Assembly: GCF_001267885.1 (NCBI RefSeq) | Contig: NZ_CP012382.1 | Location: forward strand, 2,405,001-2,469,000 | Reading direction: 5' to 3' | Source of the DNA: Streptomyces ambofaciens ATCC 23877 | GTDB lineage: Bacteria > Actinomycetota > Actinomycetes > Streptomycetales > Streptomycetaceae | DNA length: 64,000 nt | In this document: positions 38,001 to 46,653 of the stretch, in pieces | How the letters are laid out: every line of letters starts with the position of its first letter | Position numbering within the stretch: the stretch's first letter is position 1 | Made by a program: the position numbers and the translations under genes | Notes under the pieces: model-generated | Databases searched by the model: none | Seen by the model: only the letters and a program-made list of their open reading frames with translations | What the model was told of the DNA's origin: nothing

Positions 38001-41000
38001 TCACACGAGGGCGACGGCCTCCTCCGCGGTGAGGCCGGCGCCCTCGGCGTACGCCAGCTCGTAGGCCTCGCCGCCGAGCGCCTCGCGGACCCTCCCGACG
38101 GCGCGGGCGCGCCCGTCACGCTCCAGGCCCATCGCGACGTGGGCCGGCGGCAGCATCGCGTCGGCGGCGCCGAGGCAGCGCGCCGCGTCGACGGCCCGCC
38201 GCCCGCCGTCCACGCGGGCCATGGCCATCGCCGCGATCGTCAGGTACGAGGAGCGCATGTGCGGGGCGATGGCCGCGGAGAGCGGGTCGTCGGCCCGCTC
38301 CAGTGACTTGCGCACCTTGACCAGGCACTCCTCGTGCCGGCCCTCCAGCGTGGCGACCCACGCCTCCGCGGCGAGGATGAAGGCGTCGAAGACGACGAAG
38401 TGGGAGATGGCGAAGTCCTCGCGCAGCAGCCGGAGCTGCTCGCGCGCCTCCGCCGTCCGGCCGGTCATGCCGAGCCGCCCGGCGAGGAAGAGCCGGGCGG
38501 CCGGCATGGCGCCGTTGTGTCCCGTCCCCTCGGTCCGCTCGATGACCGCGCGCAGGGTGCGCTCGCCCTCCTCGGCGTCCCCGCACTCCAGCAGCACGCT
38601 GCCGAGGCGGGCGTCCAGGATGTCCACCTGGGCGTGCGCGCCGAGCCGTTCGGCCTCCTTCGCGGCGGCCCGGTAGTCGGCGGCGGCGAGCCGGAACTCG
38701 CCCTTGCGCTCACGGGCCTCGGCGCGGGCGGCGAGCGCCTCGGCGGTACCCCAGGCGTCGCCGAGGCGGTGGTAGATCTCCAGCGCCTCGTCGGCGTCGC
38801 GGGCCGCGTCGCCCGCCCAGTCGGTGCGGTTGGCGAGGAAGTTGGCGCGCATCTGGAGGCTGCCGGCCAGGCTCCACTCGTAACCCGGTGTCTCCCGGCA
38901 GGTGCGCACGGCGGCGTTCATGATCTCGCGCAGCCGCTCCATGTCGCCGGAGAGCATCACGGCGAAGAACCAGAGCAGGCCGGGAGGGGTGCAGGTCTGG
39001 GGCATGCCCGGTTCGTACGTCTCGGCGATGACCCGCAGTTTCCGCTTGGCCTGCGGGCTCTGCCAGGTCTCCAGCTCGGTGTCCATGCAGGCGAGATGGG
39101 CCAGGTGGACGCCGCGTCGCGCCTCCGCGAGGACCTCGCCGGTCATCGGGGGCGGGGCGGCCGTGCACCGCTCCCACACCGGTGCGGCGCGGCGGGCGGG
39201 CTCGGCGAACGGGTCGGGGCCGAGGGCCATGACCTCGTTGAACCAGTTCCGCGCCTCCACGCGCAGATCGCGCATCTGCCAGTACCAGACCAGTGACAGC
39301 GCCAGGCTCAGCGCCTCCTGTTCGTCGCGCTCGGCGACGGCGTGGCGCAGCGCGGTGCGCAGGTTCTCGTACTCGCGCTCCAGCCGTGCGATGGCGGCGA
39401 GCTGCCGCGGGCCCCGCAGCAACGGGTCCGTGGTCCGGGCGAGTTCGCGGTAGTACGTCAGGTGCGCGCGCTCGGCGGCGGCCCGGCCGCCGGTCTCGTC
39501 GAGGCGTTCGCCCGCGTACTCGGCCACGGTCTCCAGGAGCCGGTACCGCATGCCGTCGCCGGCCGACGGCGCGGCCACGACCAGCGACTTGTCGACGAGG
39601 GAACCGAGGGCGTCCAGGGCCGCGGGCCCGCACACGGCCTCGGCGGCGGCGAGGTCGCAGCCGCCCGCGAAGACGGACAGGCGCCGCAGTACGTCCCTCT
39701 CCTCCTCGTCGAGCAGGTCCCAGGACCAGTCGACGACCGCGCGCAGTGTCTGCTGGCGGGGCAGGACGGTGCGGCTGCCGGAGGTGAGCAGGCGGAAGCG
39801 GTCGTCGAGGCGGTCGGCGATCTGGCGCGGGGTCAGCATGCGCAGCCGGGCTGCCGCCAGTTCGATGGCCAGCGGCAGGCCGTCGAGGCGGCGGCAGATC
39901 TCGGCGCAGGCCGCCGCGGTCTCCTCGTCGGTGTCGGTGCGGAAGCCGGGGCGGGCGGCGGCGCCGCGGTCGGCGAGCAGTCGCAGCGCGGCCGGTTCCG
40001 GCAGCGGCTCCACCGGGCGCAGCGACTCGCCCGGCACGCCGAGGGGTTCGCGGCTGGTGGCGAGGATCGTCAGGCCCGGGCAGCGGGCGAGGAGTTCCTC
40101 GGCGAGACGGGCGGCGGCCTCGACGACGTGCTCGCAGTTGTCGAGGACGATCAGCATGCGGCGCCGGCCGCAGTGCTCCACGAGGCGTTCCACGGCGGTG
40201 GTCTGCCGGTCGGTGGCGGCGACGGCCCGCATCTCCTCGGCACCGGCCCCGTACAGGACGGTCTCGCGGGCGCCGAGGGCGGTGAGGACGGCCTCCGGTA
40301 CGGCGCCGGGGTCGTCGACGGGGGCGAGTTCGGCCAGCCAGACGCCGTCCGGCGCGGTGTCCTCGACGCCCTCGGCGGCCTCCTGCGACAGCCGGGTCTT
40401 GCCGGCGCCGCCGGGCCCGAGCAGGGTGACGAGACGGGCGGTCACCAGGTCGCCGCGGAGCGCCTCCAGGTCGGCGTCCCGGCCGACGAAGGAGGTGAGC
40501 CGGGCGCGGAGGTTGCCACGGCGGCGGGGCGCCGCCGCGGCGGCGGGCGCGGACGTCGCGGAGGCCCCCTCGTCCGGGGTGGCCCGGACCGCGACCCCCG
40601 CCTCGGACGCGGGGGACGCCGGGGGCCAGGACGCCGGGTGTGTCGCGCCAGGGGCGGGCGCGGCGGGAGCCGCGGGCCCCGCGGGGGTACCGGGCACCGC
40701 CGGGGACACGGGTGCCGTGTGCCCCGCGGGGCCGTCGGGGCTCCCGTGCGGCACAGGTGCCCCGGGCCCGGCGGAGGCCGCGGTGTCGCCCGGGCTCCCG
40801 GGCCGCACGGGCGCCTCTTCGCTCGGGGAACCGGCAGACCCGCCCGGACTGCGGAGCAACTCCTCGTGCAGTGACCGGAGTTCGGGTCCCGGGTCGGTGC
40901 CGAGCCGGTCCGCGAGGTGGTGGCGTACGGCCTCGTAGGCGGCCAGGGCCTCGGCGGTGCGGCCGGTGTCGCGCAGGGCGCGCAGCCGCAGGGCCTGGAG

Positions 41001-41564
41001 CGGCTCGTCCAGGGGGTGGCCGTCGCACAGCGCGGTCAGCTCGGGCAGCGAGTGCTCGGCCTGCCCGAGGTCCAGGGCGGCGGTGTGACGGGCGCGCAGC
41101 ACGTCCAGGTGCCGGGTGTTCCAGCGGGCCGCCTCGGCGGTGCGGTCGGGCAGGTCGGCGAGGGCGGGACCGTGCCACAGGCCGAGGGCCTCGTCCAGCA
41201 CGGCGGCGGCCTTGCCGGGGTCGCCGTCGGCGAGGGCGCGGCTGCCCTCGCCGGCCAGCCGGTCGAAGCGGTGCAGGTCGATGTCCTCGGGAGCGGCGGC
41301 GAGCCGGTAGCCGCCGTCCGCCGAGGCGACCGCGTCCGCGCCGAGCGTGCGGCGCAGCCGCCCGACCAGTGCTTGCAGCGCGCCCGGCGCGTCGGCCGGC
41401 GGGTCGCCGTCCCACACCTCCTCCACCAGCAGCGCCGCGGGCACGGCACGGCCGGGACGCAGGGCGAGCACGGTCAGCAGCGCGCGCAGCCGCGCCCCGC
41501 CGACCGGGACGGCGGTGCCGTCGGGGCGGAGTGCCTGGGTGGTGCCGAGGATGCGGTAGCGCAC
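38001..41564 (-). CDS. BTAD/NB-ARC/TPR transcriptional regulator (AfsR-like)
   Basis: This 1187-residue regulator has four parts: an OmpR-type winged helix (YRILGTTQALRPDGTAVPVGGARLRALLTVLALRPG) at 1-95; a BTAD domain to ~250; a long Pro/Ala/Gly linker to ~370; and an NB-ARC ATPase with P-loop LLGPGGAGKTRLS, MLIVLDNCEHVVEA, GLPLAIELAAARLRML and RQQTLRAVVDWSWDLL, followed by ~450 residues of TPR-like helices. Relatives act on secondary metabolism. GTG 41564 begins right at the winged helix; an in-frame ATG at 41600 would add 12 residues. The convergent ABC exporter is a possible but unproven target. Confidence 0.92.
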   Translation of the reverse strand: MRYRILGTTQALRPDGTAVPVGGARLRALLTVLALRPGRAVPAALLVEEVWDGDPPADAPGALQALVGRLRRTLGADAVASADGGYRLAAAPEDIDLHRFDRLAGEGSRALADGDPGKAAAVLDEALGLWHGPALADLPDRTAEAARWNTRHLDVLRARHTAALDLGQAEHSLPELTALCDGHPLDEPLQALRLRALRDTGRTAEALAAYEAVRHHLADRLGTDPGPELRSLHEELLRSPGGSAGSPSEEAPVRPGSPGDTAASAGPGAPVPHGSPDGPAGHTAPVSPAVPGTPAGPAAPAAPAPGATHPASWPPASPASEAGVAVRATPDEGASATSAPAAAAAPRRRGNLRARLTSFVGRDADLEALRGDLVTARLVTLLGPGGAGKTRLSQEAAEGVEDTAPDGVWLAELAPVDDPGAVPEAVLTALGARETVLYGAGAEEMRAVAATDRQTTAVERLVEHCGRRRMLIVLDNCEHVVEAAARLAEELLARCPGLTILATSREPLGVPGESLRPVEPLPEPAALRLLADRGAAARPGFRTDTDEETAAACAEICRRLDGLPLAIELAAARLRMLTPRQIADRLDDRFRLLTSGSRTVLPRQQTLRAVVDWSWDLLDEEERDVLRRLSVFAGGCDLAAAEAVCGPAALDALGSLVDKSLVVAAPSAGDGMRYRLLETVAEYAGERLDETGGRAAAERAHLTYYRELARTTDPLLRGPRQLAAIARLEREYENLRTALRHAVAERDEQEALSLALSLVWYWQMRDLRVEARNWFNEVMALGPDPFAEPARRAAPVWERCTAAPPPMTGEVLAEARRGVHLAHLACMDTELETWQSPQAKRKLRVIAETYEPGMPQTCTPPGLLWFFAVMLSGDMERLREIMNAAVRTCRETPGYEWSLAGSLQMRANFLANRTDWAGDAARDADEALEIYHRLGDAWGTAEALAARAEARERKGEFRLAAADYRAAAKEAERLGAHAQVDILDARLGSVLLECGDAEEGERTLRAVIERTEGTGHNGAMPAARLFLAGRLGMTGRTAEAREQLRLLREDFAISHFVVFDAFILAAEAWVATLEGRHEECLVKVRKSLERADDPLSAAIAPHMRSSYLTIAAMAMARVDGGRRAVDAARCLGAADAMLPPAHVAMGLERDGRARAVGRVREALGGEAYELAYAEGAGLTAEEAVALV

Positions 41565-41725
41565 GGGTCCATTGTCCCTGGTGCCGTGGCGGCCGGTCAT
41601 GGGGTTTCCGCGGCGCGGCGCGGGGCACGGGAACCGGCGACCGGCCACGGGACGTTCTGGTCACAGCCCGGTACGGTCGGGCGGTCCCCGTCCCCCACCG
41701 TGCCGTCCGACAGCCAGGGAGTCCC

Positions 41726-42523
41726 ATGACCACCGCCACCGCCCGCCCCAGCGACCGGCGGATCAGTCCCGTCTTCCTCGGGATCGTCGCCGTCGCCGCG
41801 GTCACGGGCTGGGCCACCTGGACCGGTTTCGCCGAGCAGCCGGGCCTGGCCGTGTTCCTGTTCGTGACGGCGGCGTGGGTGGTCTCCCTGTGCCTGCACG
41901 AGTACGCGCACGCCCGTACCGCCCTGCACAGCGGGGACGTCTCGGTCGGCGCGAAGGGCTACCTCACGCTGAACCCGGTGAAGTACACGCACGCCCTGCT
42001 GAGCATCGTGCTCCCGGTGCTGTTCGTGATCATGGGCGGCATCGGTCTGCCGGGCGGCGCGGTGTTCATCGAGCGCGGGCGCATCCGGGGCCGCTGGCGG
42101 CACAGCCTGATCTCGGCCGCGGGCCCGCTGACCAACGTCCTGTTCGCCGTGGTCTGCACGGCCCCGTTCTGGCTGGACGCACTCGACGGCGTGCCGCGCG
42201 ACTTCCGGCTGGCGCTGGCCTTCCTCGCGCTGCTCCAGGTCACGGCGGCGATCCTGAACTTCCTGCCGGTGCCGGGCCTGGACGGCTACGGGGTGATCGA
42301 GCCCTGGCTGTCGTACCAGGTGCGGCGTCAGGTGGAGCCGCTCGCGCCGTTCGGGCTGCTGATCGTGTTCGCGCTGCTGTGGATCCCGGCCGTCAACGGC
42401 GTGTTCTTCGACGCCGTCGACGCGCTCCTGCGCGGCCTCGGGATCGGCGAGGCCGACACGTACTGCGGCTTCGAGCTGTACCGCTTCTGGCAGACCGACG
42501 AGCTCTGCTCGGTCAGCCCGTGA
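41726..42523 (+). CDS. M50-type site-2 protease-like membrane metalloprotease
   Basis: This 265-residue membrane protein has about six helices and the zinc motif HEYAH in the second (VSLCLHEYAHARTAL), with the third ligand region LNFLPVPGLDGYGVIE downstream. It resembles rhomboid-like/Rip-type M50 proteases that cut membrane proteins such as anti-sigma factors. The AGGGAGTCCC before the ATG is a good ribosome site. Its last 11 bp overlap the 3' end of the convergent small gene. The substrate is unknown. Confidence 0.9.
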   Translation: MTTATARPSDRRISPVFLGIVAVAAVTGWATWTGFAEQPGLAVFLFVTAAWVVSLCLHEYAHARTALHSGDVSVGAKGYLTLNPVKYTHALLSIVLPVLFVIMGGIGLPGGAVFIERGRIRGRWRHSLISAAGPLTNVLFAVVCTAPFWLDALDGVPRDFRLALAFLALLQVTAAILNFLPVPGLDGYGVIEPWLSYQVRRQVEPLAPFGLLIVFALLWIPAVNGVFFDAVDALLRGLGIGEADTYCGFELYRFWQTDELCSVSP

Positions 42524-42704
42524 CGGACGGGGAGCGGCGGGCGTCGCGCCCGCGCTTGACGTAGTACCAGCACATGTTGGACGACAGGCCCGACAGCATC
42601 ACCCACACGACGCCGATCAGCACACTGCCCTGCACGAAGGAGACGACGGCGGCGGTCACGGCGAGGACGCAGACGACCAGGGCGTAGACGGCGAGGCGGG
42701 GCAT
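42513..42704 (-). CDS. Small two-helix membrane protein
   Basis: This 63-residue protein has two predicted transmembrane helices (LAVYALVVCVLAVTAAVVSFV and LIGVVWVMLSGLSSNMCWYYV) and a short basic tail KRGRDARRSPSVTG. It is read from ATG 42704; a longer frame upstream lacks coding character. Its 3' end overlaps the M50 protease gene by 11 bp. The function is unknown, and it may share a transcript with the F420 oxidoreductase gene upstream. Confidence 0.65.
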   Translation of the reverse strand: MPRLAVYALVVCVLAVTAAVVSFVQGSVLIGVVWVMLSGLSSNMCWYYVKRGRDARRSPSVTG

Positions 42705-42784
42705 GGGGCGGGCTCCTGTCGGGGGACACGGCGGGTACTGCGGGTGATGCGGTACTTCTGGCACCCCCAGTGTCCCCCATCGCC

Positions 42785-43489
42785 TCATACGTCCGTGACG
42801 CGGAGCCCGGCGTGTGCCTTGTAGCGGCGGTTGACGGAGATCAGGTTGGCGACCAGCGACTCGACCTGGTGGGCGTTGCGGAGCCGGCCGGCGAAGACGC
42901 CGCGCATGCCGGCGATGCGTCCGGCGAGGGCCTGCACGATCTCCACGTCGGCCCGCTCCTCGCCGAGCACCATGACGTCGGTGTCGATCTCCTCGATCTC
43001 CGGGTCCTGGAGGAGGACCGCCGAGAGGTGGTGAAAGGCGGCGGTGACCCGGCTGTCCGGCAGCAGGGCGGCGGCCTGCTCGGCGGCGCTGCCCTCCTCG
43101 GGCTTGAGCGCGTAGGCGCCCTTCTTGTCGAAGCCGAGCGGGTTGACGCAGTCGACGACGAGCTTGCCGGCCAGTTCCCCGCGCAGGGACTCGAGGGTCT
43201 TGCCGTGGCCGTCCCAGGGCACCGCGACGATCACCACGTCGCTGCGGCGGGCGGTCTCGGCGTTGTCCGCGCCCTCGACGCCGTGGCCGATCTCCTCGGC
43301 GGCGGCCTCGGCGCGCTCGGCGGCGCGGGAGCCGACGATCACCTTCTGGCCGGCCTTGGCGAGGCGGTAGGCGAGGCCCTTGCCCTGGGGGCCGGTGCCG
43401 CCGAGCACGCCGACGACCAGCCCGGAGACGTCGGGCAGGTCCCAGGGGTCCTTGGCGGGGGCCTTCTGTGCACTGTCGGTAGAGGTCAT
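42785..43489 (-). CDS. npdG: NADPH-dependent F420 reductase (F420:NADP+ oxidoreductase)
   Basis: This 234-residue protein matches Fno: a Rossmann fold with VGVLGGTGPQGKGLAYRLAKAGQKVIVGSR, VVIVAVPWDGH, VVDCVNPLGFDKKG and VTAAFHHLSAVLLQDP. It moves hydride between NADPH and cofactor F420, supplying reduced F420 to the many F420-dependent enzymes of actinobacteria. The first ~22 residues are an extension before the fold. It is monocistronic or leads the small membrane protein. Confidence 0.92.
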   Translation of the reverse strand: MTSTDSAQKAPAKDPWDLPDVSGLVVGVLGGTGPQGKGLAYRLAKAGQKVIVGSRAAERAEAAAEEIGHGVEGADNAETARRSDVVIVAVPWDGHGKTLESLRGELAGKLVVDCVNPLGFDKKGAYALKPEEGSAAEQAAALLPDSRVTAAFHHLSAVLLQDPEIEEIDTDVMVLGEERADVEIVQALAGRIAGMRGVFAGRLRNAHQVESLVANLISVNRRYKAHAGLRVTDV

Positions 43490-43620
43490 GGGCCGACCCT
43501 ACGTCCGACCCGTCCACCGGCCGGGTTCAGGTCCCCCGCGGCGCCGGGGGGTCCCCGGGTCGGGCGAATACGGGCCGAACGCCGGTGGGCGCGGGGCGGG
43601 TTGCGGCAGGATGCGGGCCC

Positions 43621-44223
43621 ATGGACGCCGTACGGGTCGCGTTGCTGCGGGAAGTGCTCGCCGGGACCGAGTGGCTGGGGGCCACCCGGAGGTTCGCGGG
43701 GGCGCTGCGGGGCTCGGTCGTGCCGCACGGGGGCGGGTTGCTGCTGGTGGGCACCGCCGGTTACGAACCGTGGCATCTGGCGGCGCACCTGGTGGACGAG
43801 GCCGCCTGGTCGGGGACGCCGGAGCTGGCCCCGACGCTCGTACGGCACGGCGCCCGGCCCTCGGACCCGGCGCACCTGGCGGTGGGGCTGGGGCGGCTGG
43901 CGGCGGCCCGGCGCGGGGAGACGCTGCTCGTGGTGGCGCCCGACGATCCCGGCGCCCCGCTCCTGGAGGGGGTGCACGACGCCCGCCGGGCCGGAGCGAC
44001 GGTACTGGCGCTGGGCGCGGGCGAGCGGGAACTGACGGCCATGGCGCACGAGGCGCTGACCGTGCAGGACGGGGCAGAACTGGACCTGGACACGGTGCAG
44101 CACCTGGTCAGCGCGGCGGCCGGGGAGAACGCGGTACCGCCGCCCCGGGGCCGCCGCCGCTTCCGTGACCGGCTGTCCCGCCTGGCGGACCACCTGACGG
44201 CGCCGCCTCCGTCACGCTGGTGA
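43621..44223 (+). CDS. Hypothetical protein, SIS-like domain possible
   Basis: This 200-residue soluble protein begins MDAVRVALLREVLAGTEWLGATRRFAGALRG and has a central part, TLLVVAPDDPGAPLLEGVHDARRAGATVLALGAG, resembling the loop and helix of SIS (sugar isomerase) domains. A basic tail GRRRFRDRLSRL follows. A weak AGGAT site precedes ATG 43621. No partner gene is evident. The fold suggestion is tentative. Confidence 0.7.
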   Translation: MDAVRVALLREVLAGTEWLGATRRFAGALRGSVVPHGGGLLLVGTAGYEPWHLAAHLVDEAAWSGTPELAPTLVRHGARPSDPAHLAVGLGRLAAARRGETLLVVAPDDPGAPLLEGVHDARRAGATVLALGAGERELTAMAHEALTVQDGAELDLDTVQHLVSAAAGENAVPPPRGRRRFRDRLSRLADHLTAPPPSRW

Positions 44224-44306
44224 CGGAGGCGAGGCGAGGCGGGGCGGGGCGGAGCCGGGCGTCCGGTCCTGGTCGGATCCGCGTCCGGTCGTCGTCCGGT
44301 CGCCGT

Positions 44307-44537
44307 TCAGTCGTCGTCGGCGCGGCCCGCTGAGGCGTCGTGCCACTTCGGGTCGTTCTCCCACTCGAGGTTGCGCTCGCGGGCGGTCTGCATCGCGTGC
44401 TCGGCCTCCGTGCGGGAGGCGTACGGCCCGAAGCGGTTCTTGGCCGGGCACTCCGGGCCCTCCTCGACCTTCTTGTGCTCCAGGCAGTAGTACCATTCGC
44501 CCGGTTTTCCGACCGTGCGCTTCTTGAACAGGGCCAT
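44307..44537 (-). CDS. Small conserved actinobacterial protein
   Basis: This 76-residue protein has an AAAGGAG ribosome site and a compact domain, [46 protein letters not shown], with two Cys that could bind zinc and an SPOR/DUF-like '[10 protein letters not shown]' helix. The tail is acidic. It is divergent from the methionine aminopeptidase gene, 58 bp apart, a neighbour pair I recall as common in Streptomyces. The role is unknown. Confidence 0.78.
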   Translation of the reverse strand: MALFKKRTVGKPGEWYYCLEHKKVEEGPECPAKNRFGPYASRTEAEHAMQTARERNLEWENDPKWHDASAGRADDD

Positions 44538-44582
44538 GACCGGCTCCTTTCGCCAGGGACATGCTCTCGTATGCCCGCTGGT

Positions 44583-44588
44583 TAGACT
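44583..44588 (+). promoter_or_regulatory. -10 element of a probably leaderless map transcript
   Basis: TAGACT lies 7 bp before the ATG of map, and no ribosome site separates them. Transcription would start at or next to the A of the ATG. A -35 is not clear. Confidence 0.5.
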
Positions 44589-44595
44589 CGCTGAC

Positions 44596-45453
44596 ATGTC
44601 TGGCCAGTCGCTGCTCGTACCAGGGGAGCTGTCTCCCACCCGTTCCGTACCCGGAAACATCCGCCGGCCCGAGTACGTCGGCAAACCCGCGCCGGCGCCG
44701 TACACCGGGCCGGAGGTGCAGACGCCCGAGACGATCGAGGCGATGCGCGTGGCCGGCCGGATCGCGGCGCGCGCGATGGAGGAGGCCGCGAAGCTCATCG
44801 CGCCCGGCGTGACGACGGACGAGCTGGACCGGGTCGCGCACGAGTACATGTGCGACCACGGCGCCTACCCGTCGACGCTCGGCTACCGGGGCTTCCCGAA
44901 GTCCCTGTGCAGCTCCGTCAACGAGGTCATCTGCCACGGCATCCCGGACTCGACGGTGCTGCGCGACGGTGACATCGTCAACCTCGACGTGACGGCGTAC
45001 ATCGGCGGCGTGCACGGCGACAACAACGCGACCTACCTGGTCGGCGACGTGGACGAGGAGAGCCGGCTGCTGGTCGAGCGGACCCGCGAGTCCCTCGCCC
45101 GCGCGATCAAGGCGGTCCGGCCGGGCCGGCAGATCAACATCATCGGCCGGGTCATCGAGTCGTACGCGAAGCGGTTCGGGTACGGGGTGGTGCGGGACTT
45201 CACCGGTCACGGGATCAGCACCGCGTTCCACTCGGGGCTCATCGTCCCGCACTACGACAGCCCGCACGCGACGACCGTCATCCAGCCCGGGATGACCTTC
45301 ACGATCGAGCCGATGCTGACGCTCGGGACGCACGAGTACGACATGTGGGACGACGGCTGGACGGTCGTGACCAAGGACCGCAGGCGGACGGCGCAGTTCG
45401 AGCACACGCTCGTGGTGACGGACTCGGGCGCGGAGATCCTGACCCTTCCGTAG
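44596..45453 (+). CDS. map: Methionine aminopeptidase, type I
   Basis: This 285-residue enzyme removes the first Met from new proteins. The five metal ligands are present: Asp in [10 protein letters not shown], Asp in HGDNNATY, His in FTGHGIS, Glu in FTIEPML and Glu in QFEHTLVV. A ~45-residue N-terminal extension with [19 protein letters not shown] SH3-binding-like proline motifs is usual in actinobacterial MetAP1c. A terminator follows. Confidence 0.95.
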   Translation: MSGQSLLVPGELSPTRSVPGNIRRPEYVGKPAPAPYTGPEVQTPETIEAMRVAGRIAARAMEEAAKLIAPGVTTDELDRVAHEYMCDHGAYPSTLGYRGFPKSLCSSVNEVICHGIPDSTVLRDGDIVNLDVTAYIGGVHGDNNATYLVGDVDEESRLLVERTRESLARAIKAVRPGRQINIIGRVIESYAKRFGYGVVRDFTGHGISTAFHSGLIVPHYDSPHATTVIQPGMTFTIEPMLTLGTHEYDMWDDGWTVVTKDRRRTAQFEHTLVVTDSGAEILTLP

Positions 45454-45495
45454 CGGCCCGGCGCTCCCCTTCGTCCCGCTTCCCCCGCTTTCTCC

Positions 45496-45523
45496 CGGCC
45501 CGCTCTCCTCGGAGGGCGGGCCG
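45496..45523 (+). terminator. Terminator of map
   Basis: CGGCCCGC (45496-45503) pairs with GCGGGCCG (45516-45523) across a 12-nt loop that can pair further (CTCC/GGAG), 43 bp after the stop. Confidence 0.65.
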
Positions 45524-45573
45524 TCGCGCGTCTCGGTACGCTTTTACCGACAGGACGTCGGAAAACCATTGAC

Positions 45574-45592
45574 TTAGGTAACCCTAACCTGC
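45574..45592. promoter_or_regulatory. Iron box (DtxR/DmdR type) of the heme oxygenase gene
   Basis: TTAGGTAACCCTAACCTGC closely matches the 19-bp iron-box consensus TTAGGTTAGGCTAACCTAA. It starts at the end of a TTGACT hexamer (45569-45574), a likely -35, and ends 12 bp before the ATG, so binding would block transcription when iron is plentiful. Confidence 0.85.
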
Positions 45593-45604
45593 AAGATCGG
45601 CGCC

Positions 45605-46252
45605 ATGGACTCTTTCTCGACGCTCATCCGCACCGCCTCCCACGAGCAGCACGTGGAGGCCGAGACCTCGACCTTCATGAGCGACCTGCTGGGCGGGCGG
45701 CTCGGCGTCGACGCGTACGCCCGCTACACCGAGCAGCTGTGGTTCGTGTACGAGGCACTGGAGGCGGCGGCCGGCCGGCTGGCGGCGGACCCGGTGGCCG
45801 GGCCGTTCGTGCGCCCGGAGCTGATGCGGCTCGACTCGCTGGAGCGGGACCTGGCGCACCTGCGCGGCCCGGACTGGCGCACGGGGCTGACCGCCCTGCC
45901 CGCGACGGAGGCGTACGCGGCCCGGGTGCGCGAGTGCGCCGAGCGGTGGCCGGCCGGGTACGTCGCCCACCACTACACGCGCTACCTCGGCGACCTGTCC
46001 GGCGGTCAGATCATCCGTGACAGGGCGGAGCGGGCCTGGGGCTTCGCCAAGAAGGGCGACGGGGTCCGCTTCTACGTCTTCGAGGAGATCACCAACCCGG
46101 CCGCCTTCAAGCGCGAGTACCGGGAGCTGCTGGACGGCATCCGCGCGGACGACCTGGAGAAGCAGCGGGTCGTCGCCGAGTGCAAGCGGGCCTTCGCCCT
46201 GAACACGGCGGTCTTCCAGGGGCTGGGCGAGGAGTTCCCGCTCTCCGCGTGA
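45605..46252 (+). CDS. hmuO: Heme oxygenase (HmuO/HO-1 family)
   Basis: This 215-residue enzyme opens heme to biliverdin, CO and iron. The proximal His is in the first helix (IRTASHEQHVEAE). The distal-helix Gly-rich bend is YLGDLSGGQIIRDRAERAWG, and KRAFALNTAVFQGL closes the domain. It lies 11 kb or less from HtaA and hmuTUV genes and has its own iron box, so it should act in iron starvation on heme brought in by them. Confidence 0.94.
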   Translation: MDSFSTLIRTASHEQHVEAETSTFMSDLLGGRLGVDAYARYTEQLWFVYEALEAAAGRLAADPVAGPFVRPELMRLDSLERDLAHLRGPDWRTGLTALPATEAYAARVRECAERWPAGYVAHHYTRYLGDLSGGQIIRDRAERAWGFAKKGDGVRFYVFEEITNPAAFKREYRELLDGIRADDLEKQRVVAECKRAFALNTAVFQGLGEEFPLSA

Positions 46253-46278
46253 GCGGATCGGGGCCCCTCGCACACGCA

Positions 46279-46314
46279 CCGGTCCCCCTCGCCGACGGGG
46301 CCGAGGGGGACCGG
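46279..46314. terminator. Bidirectional terminator after heme oxygenase
   Basis: CCGGTCCCCCTCG (46279-46291) pairs perfectly with 46302-46314 over a 10-nt loop, between stops at 46252 (plus) and 46335 (minus). Confidence 0.85.
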
Positions 46315-46334
46315 GAGCGAACGACGCGCCGACC

Positions 46335-46550
46335 TCAGTTGTCGATGTCGTAGTCGTCGCTGCGGCAGTTGATGCCGCCGAAGTACAGGTCGCCCGTGCT
46401 GTCCGTGGTGATGGCGCCGAAGTACGGGCTGCAGGTGGCGTCCTCGTCACCGTGCAGCGGGCCGCCGTCGAAGGCGGTGGCGGTCGCCACGCCGCCGGCG
46501 GTCATGGCGGCGGTCAGCAGGACCGTGGCGAAGGCGGAACGGATGCGCAT
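46335..46550 (-). CDS. Small secreted protein with two cysteines
   Basis: This 71-residue protein has a clear signal peptide (MRIRSAFATVLLTAAMTAGGVATATA) and a ~45-residue mature part, FDGGPLHGDEDATCSPYFGAITTDSTG..., with two Cys that could form one disulfide and a very acidic C end (CRSDDYDIDN). It is unlike chaplins or SapB. GAGAGGAAAC precedes the ATG. It sits between heme oxygenase and the PhzF-like gene, but has no iron box of its own that I can see. Confidence 0.7.
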   Translation of the reverse strand: MRIRSAFATVLLTAAMTAGGVATATAFDGGPLHGDEDATCSPYFGAITTDSTGDLYFGGINCRSDDYDIDN

Positions 46551-46653
46551 GAGTTTCCTCTCGCGGGGACTGAGCGGTTACGCCCAGAGGTAACCCCTGG
46601 CGGTCGCGCGCACACGCTGTTCCACCCGTACGGAGGTGCGGTGCCGGGCGGCT

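Noticed and set aside
44230..44300. Short GGCGA/GGCGG repeats and three CGTCCGGTC copies after 44223
   Set aside because: Very short GC-rich repeats of low complexity between two convergent genes; no support for function.
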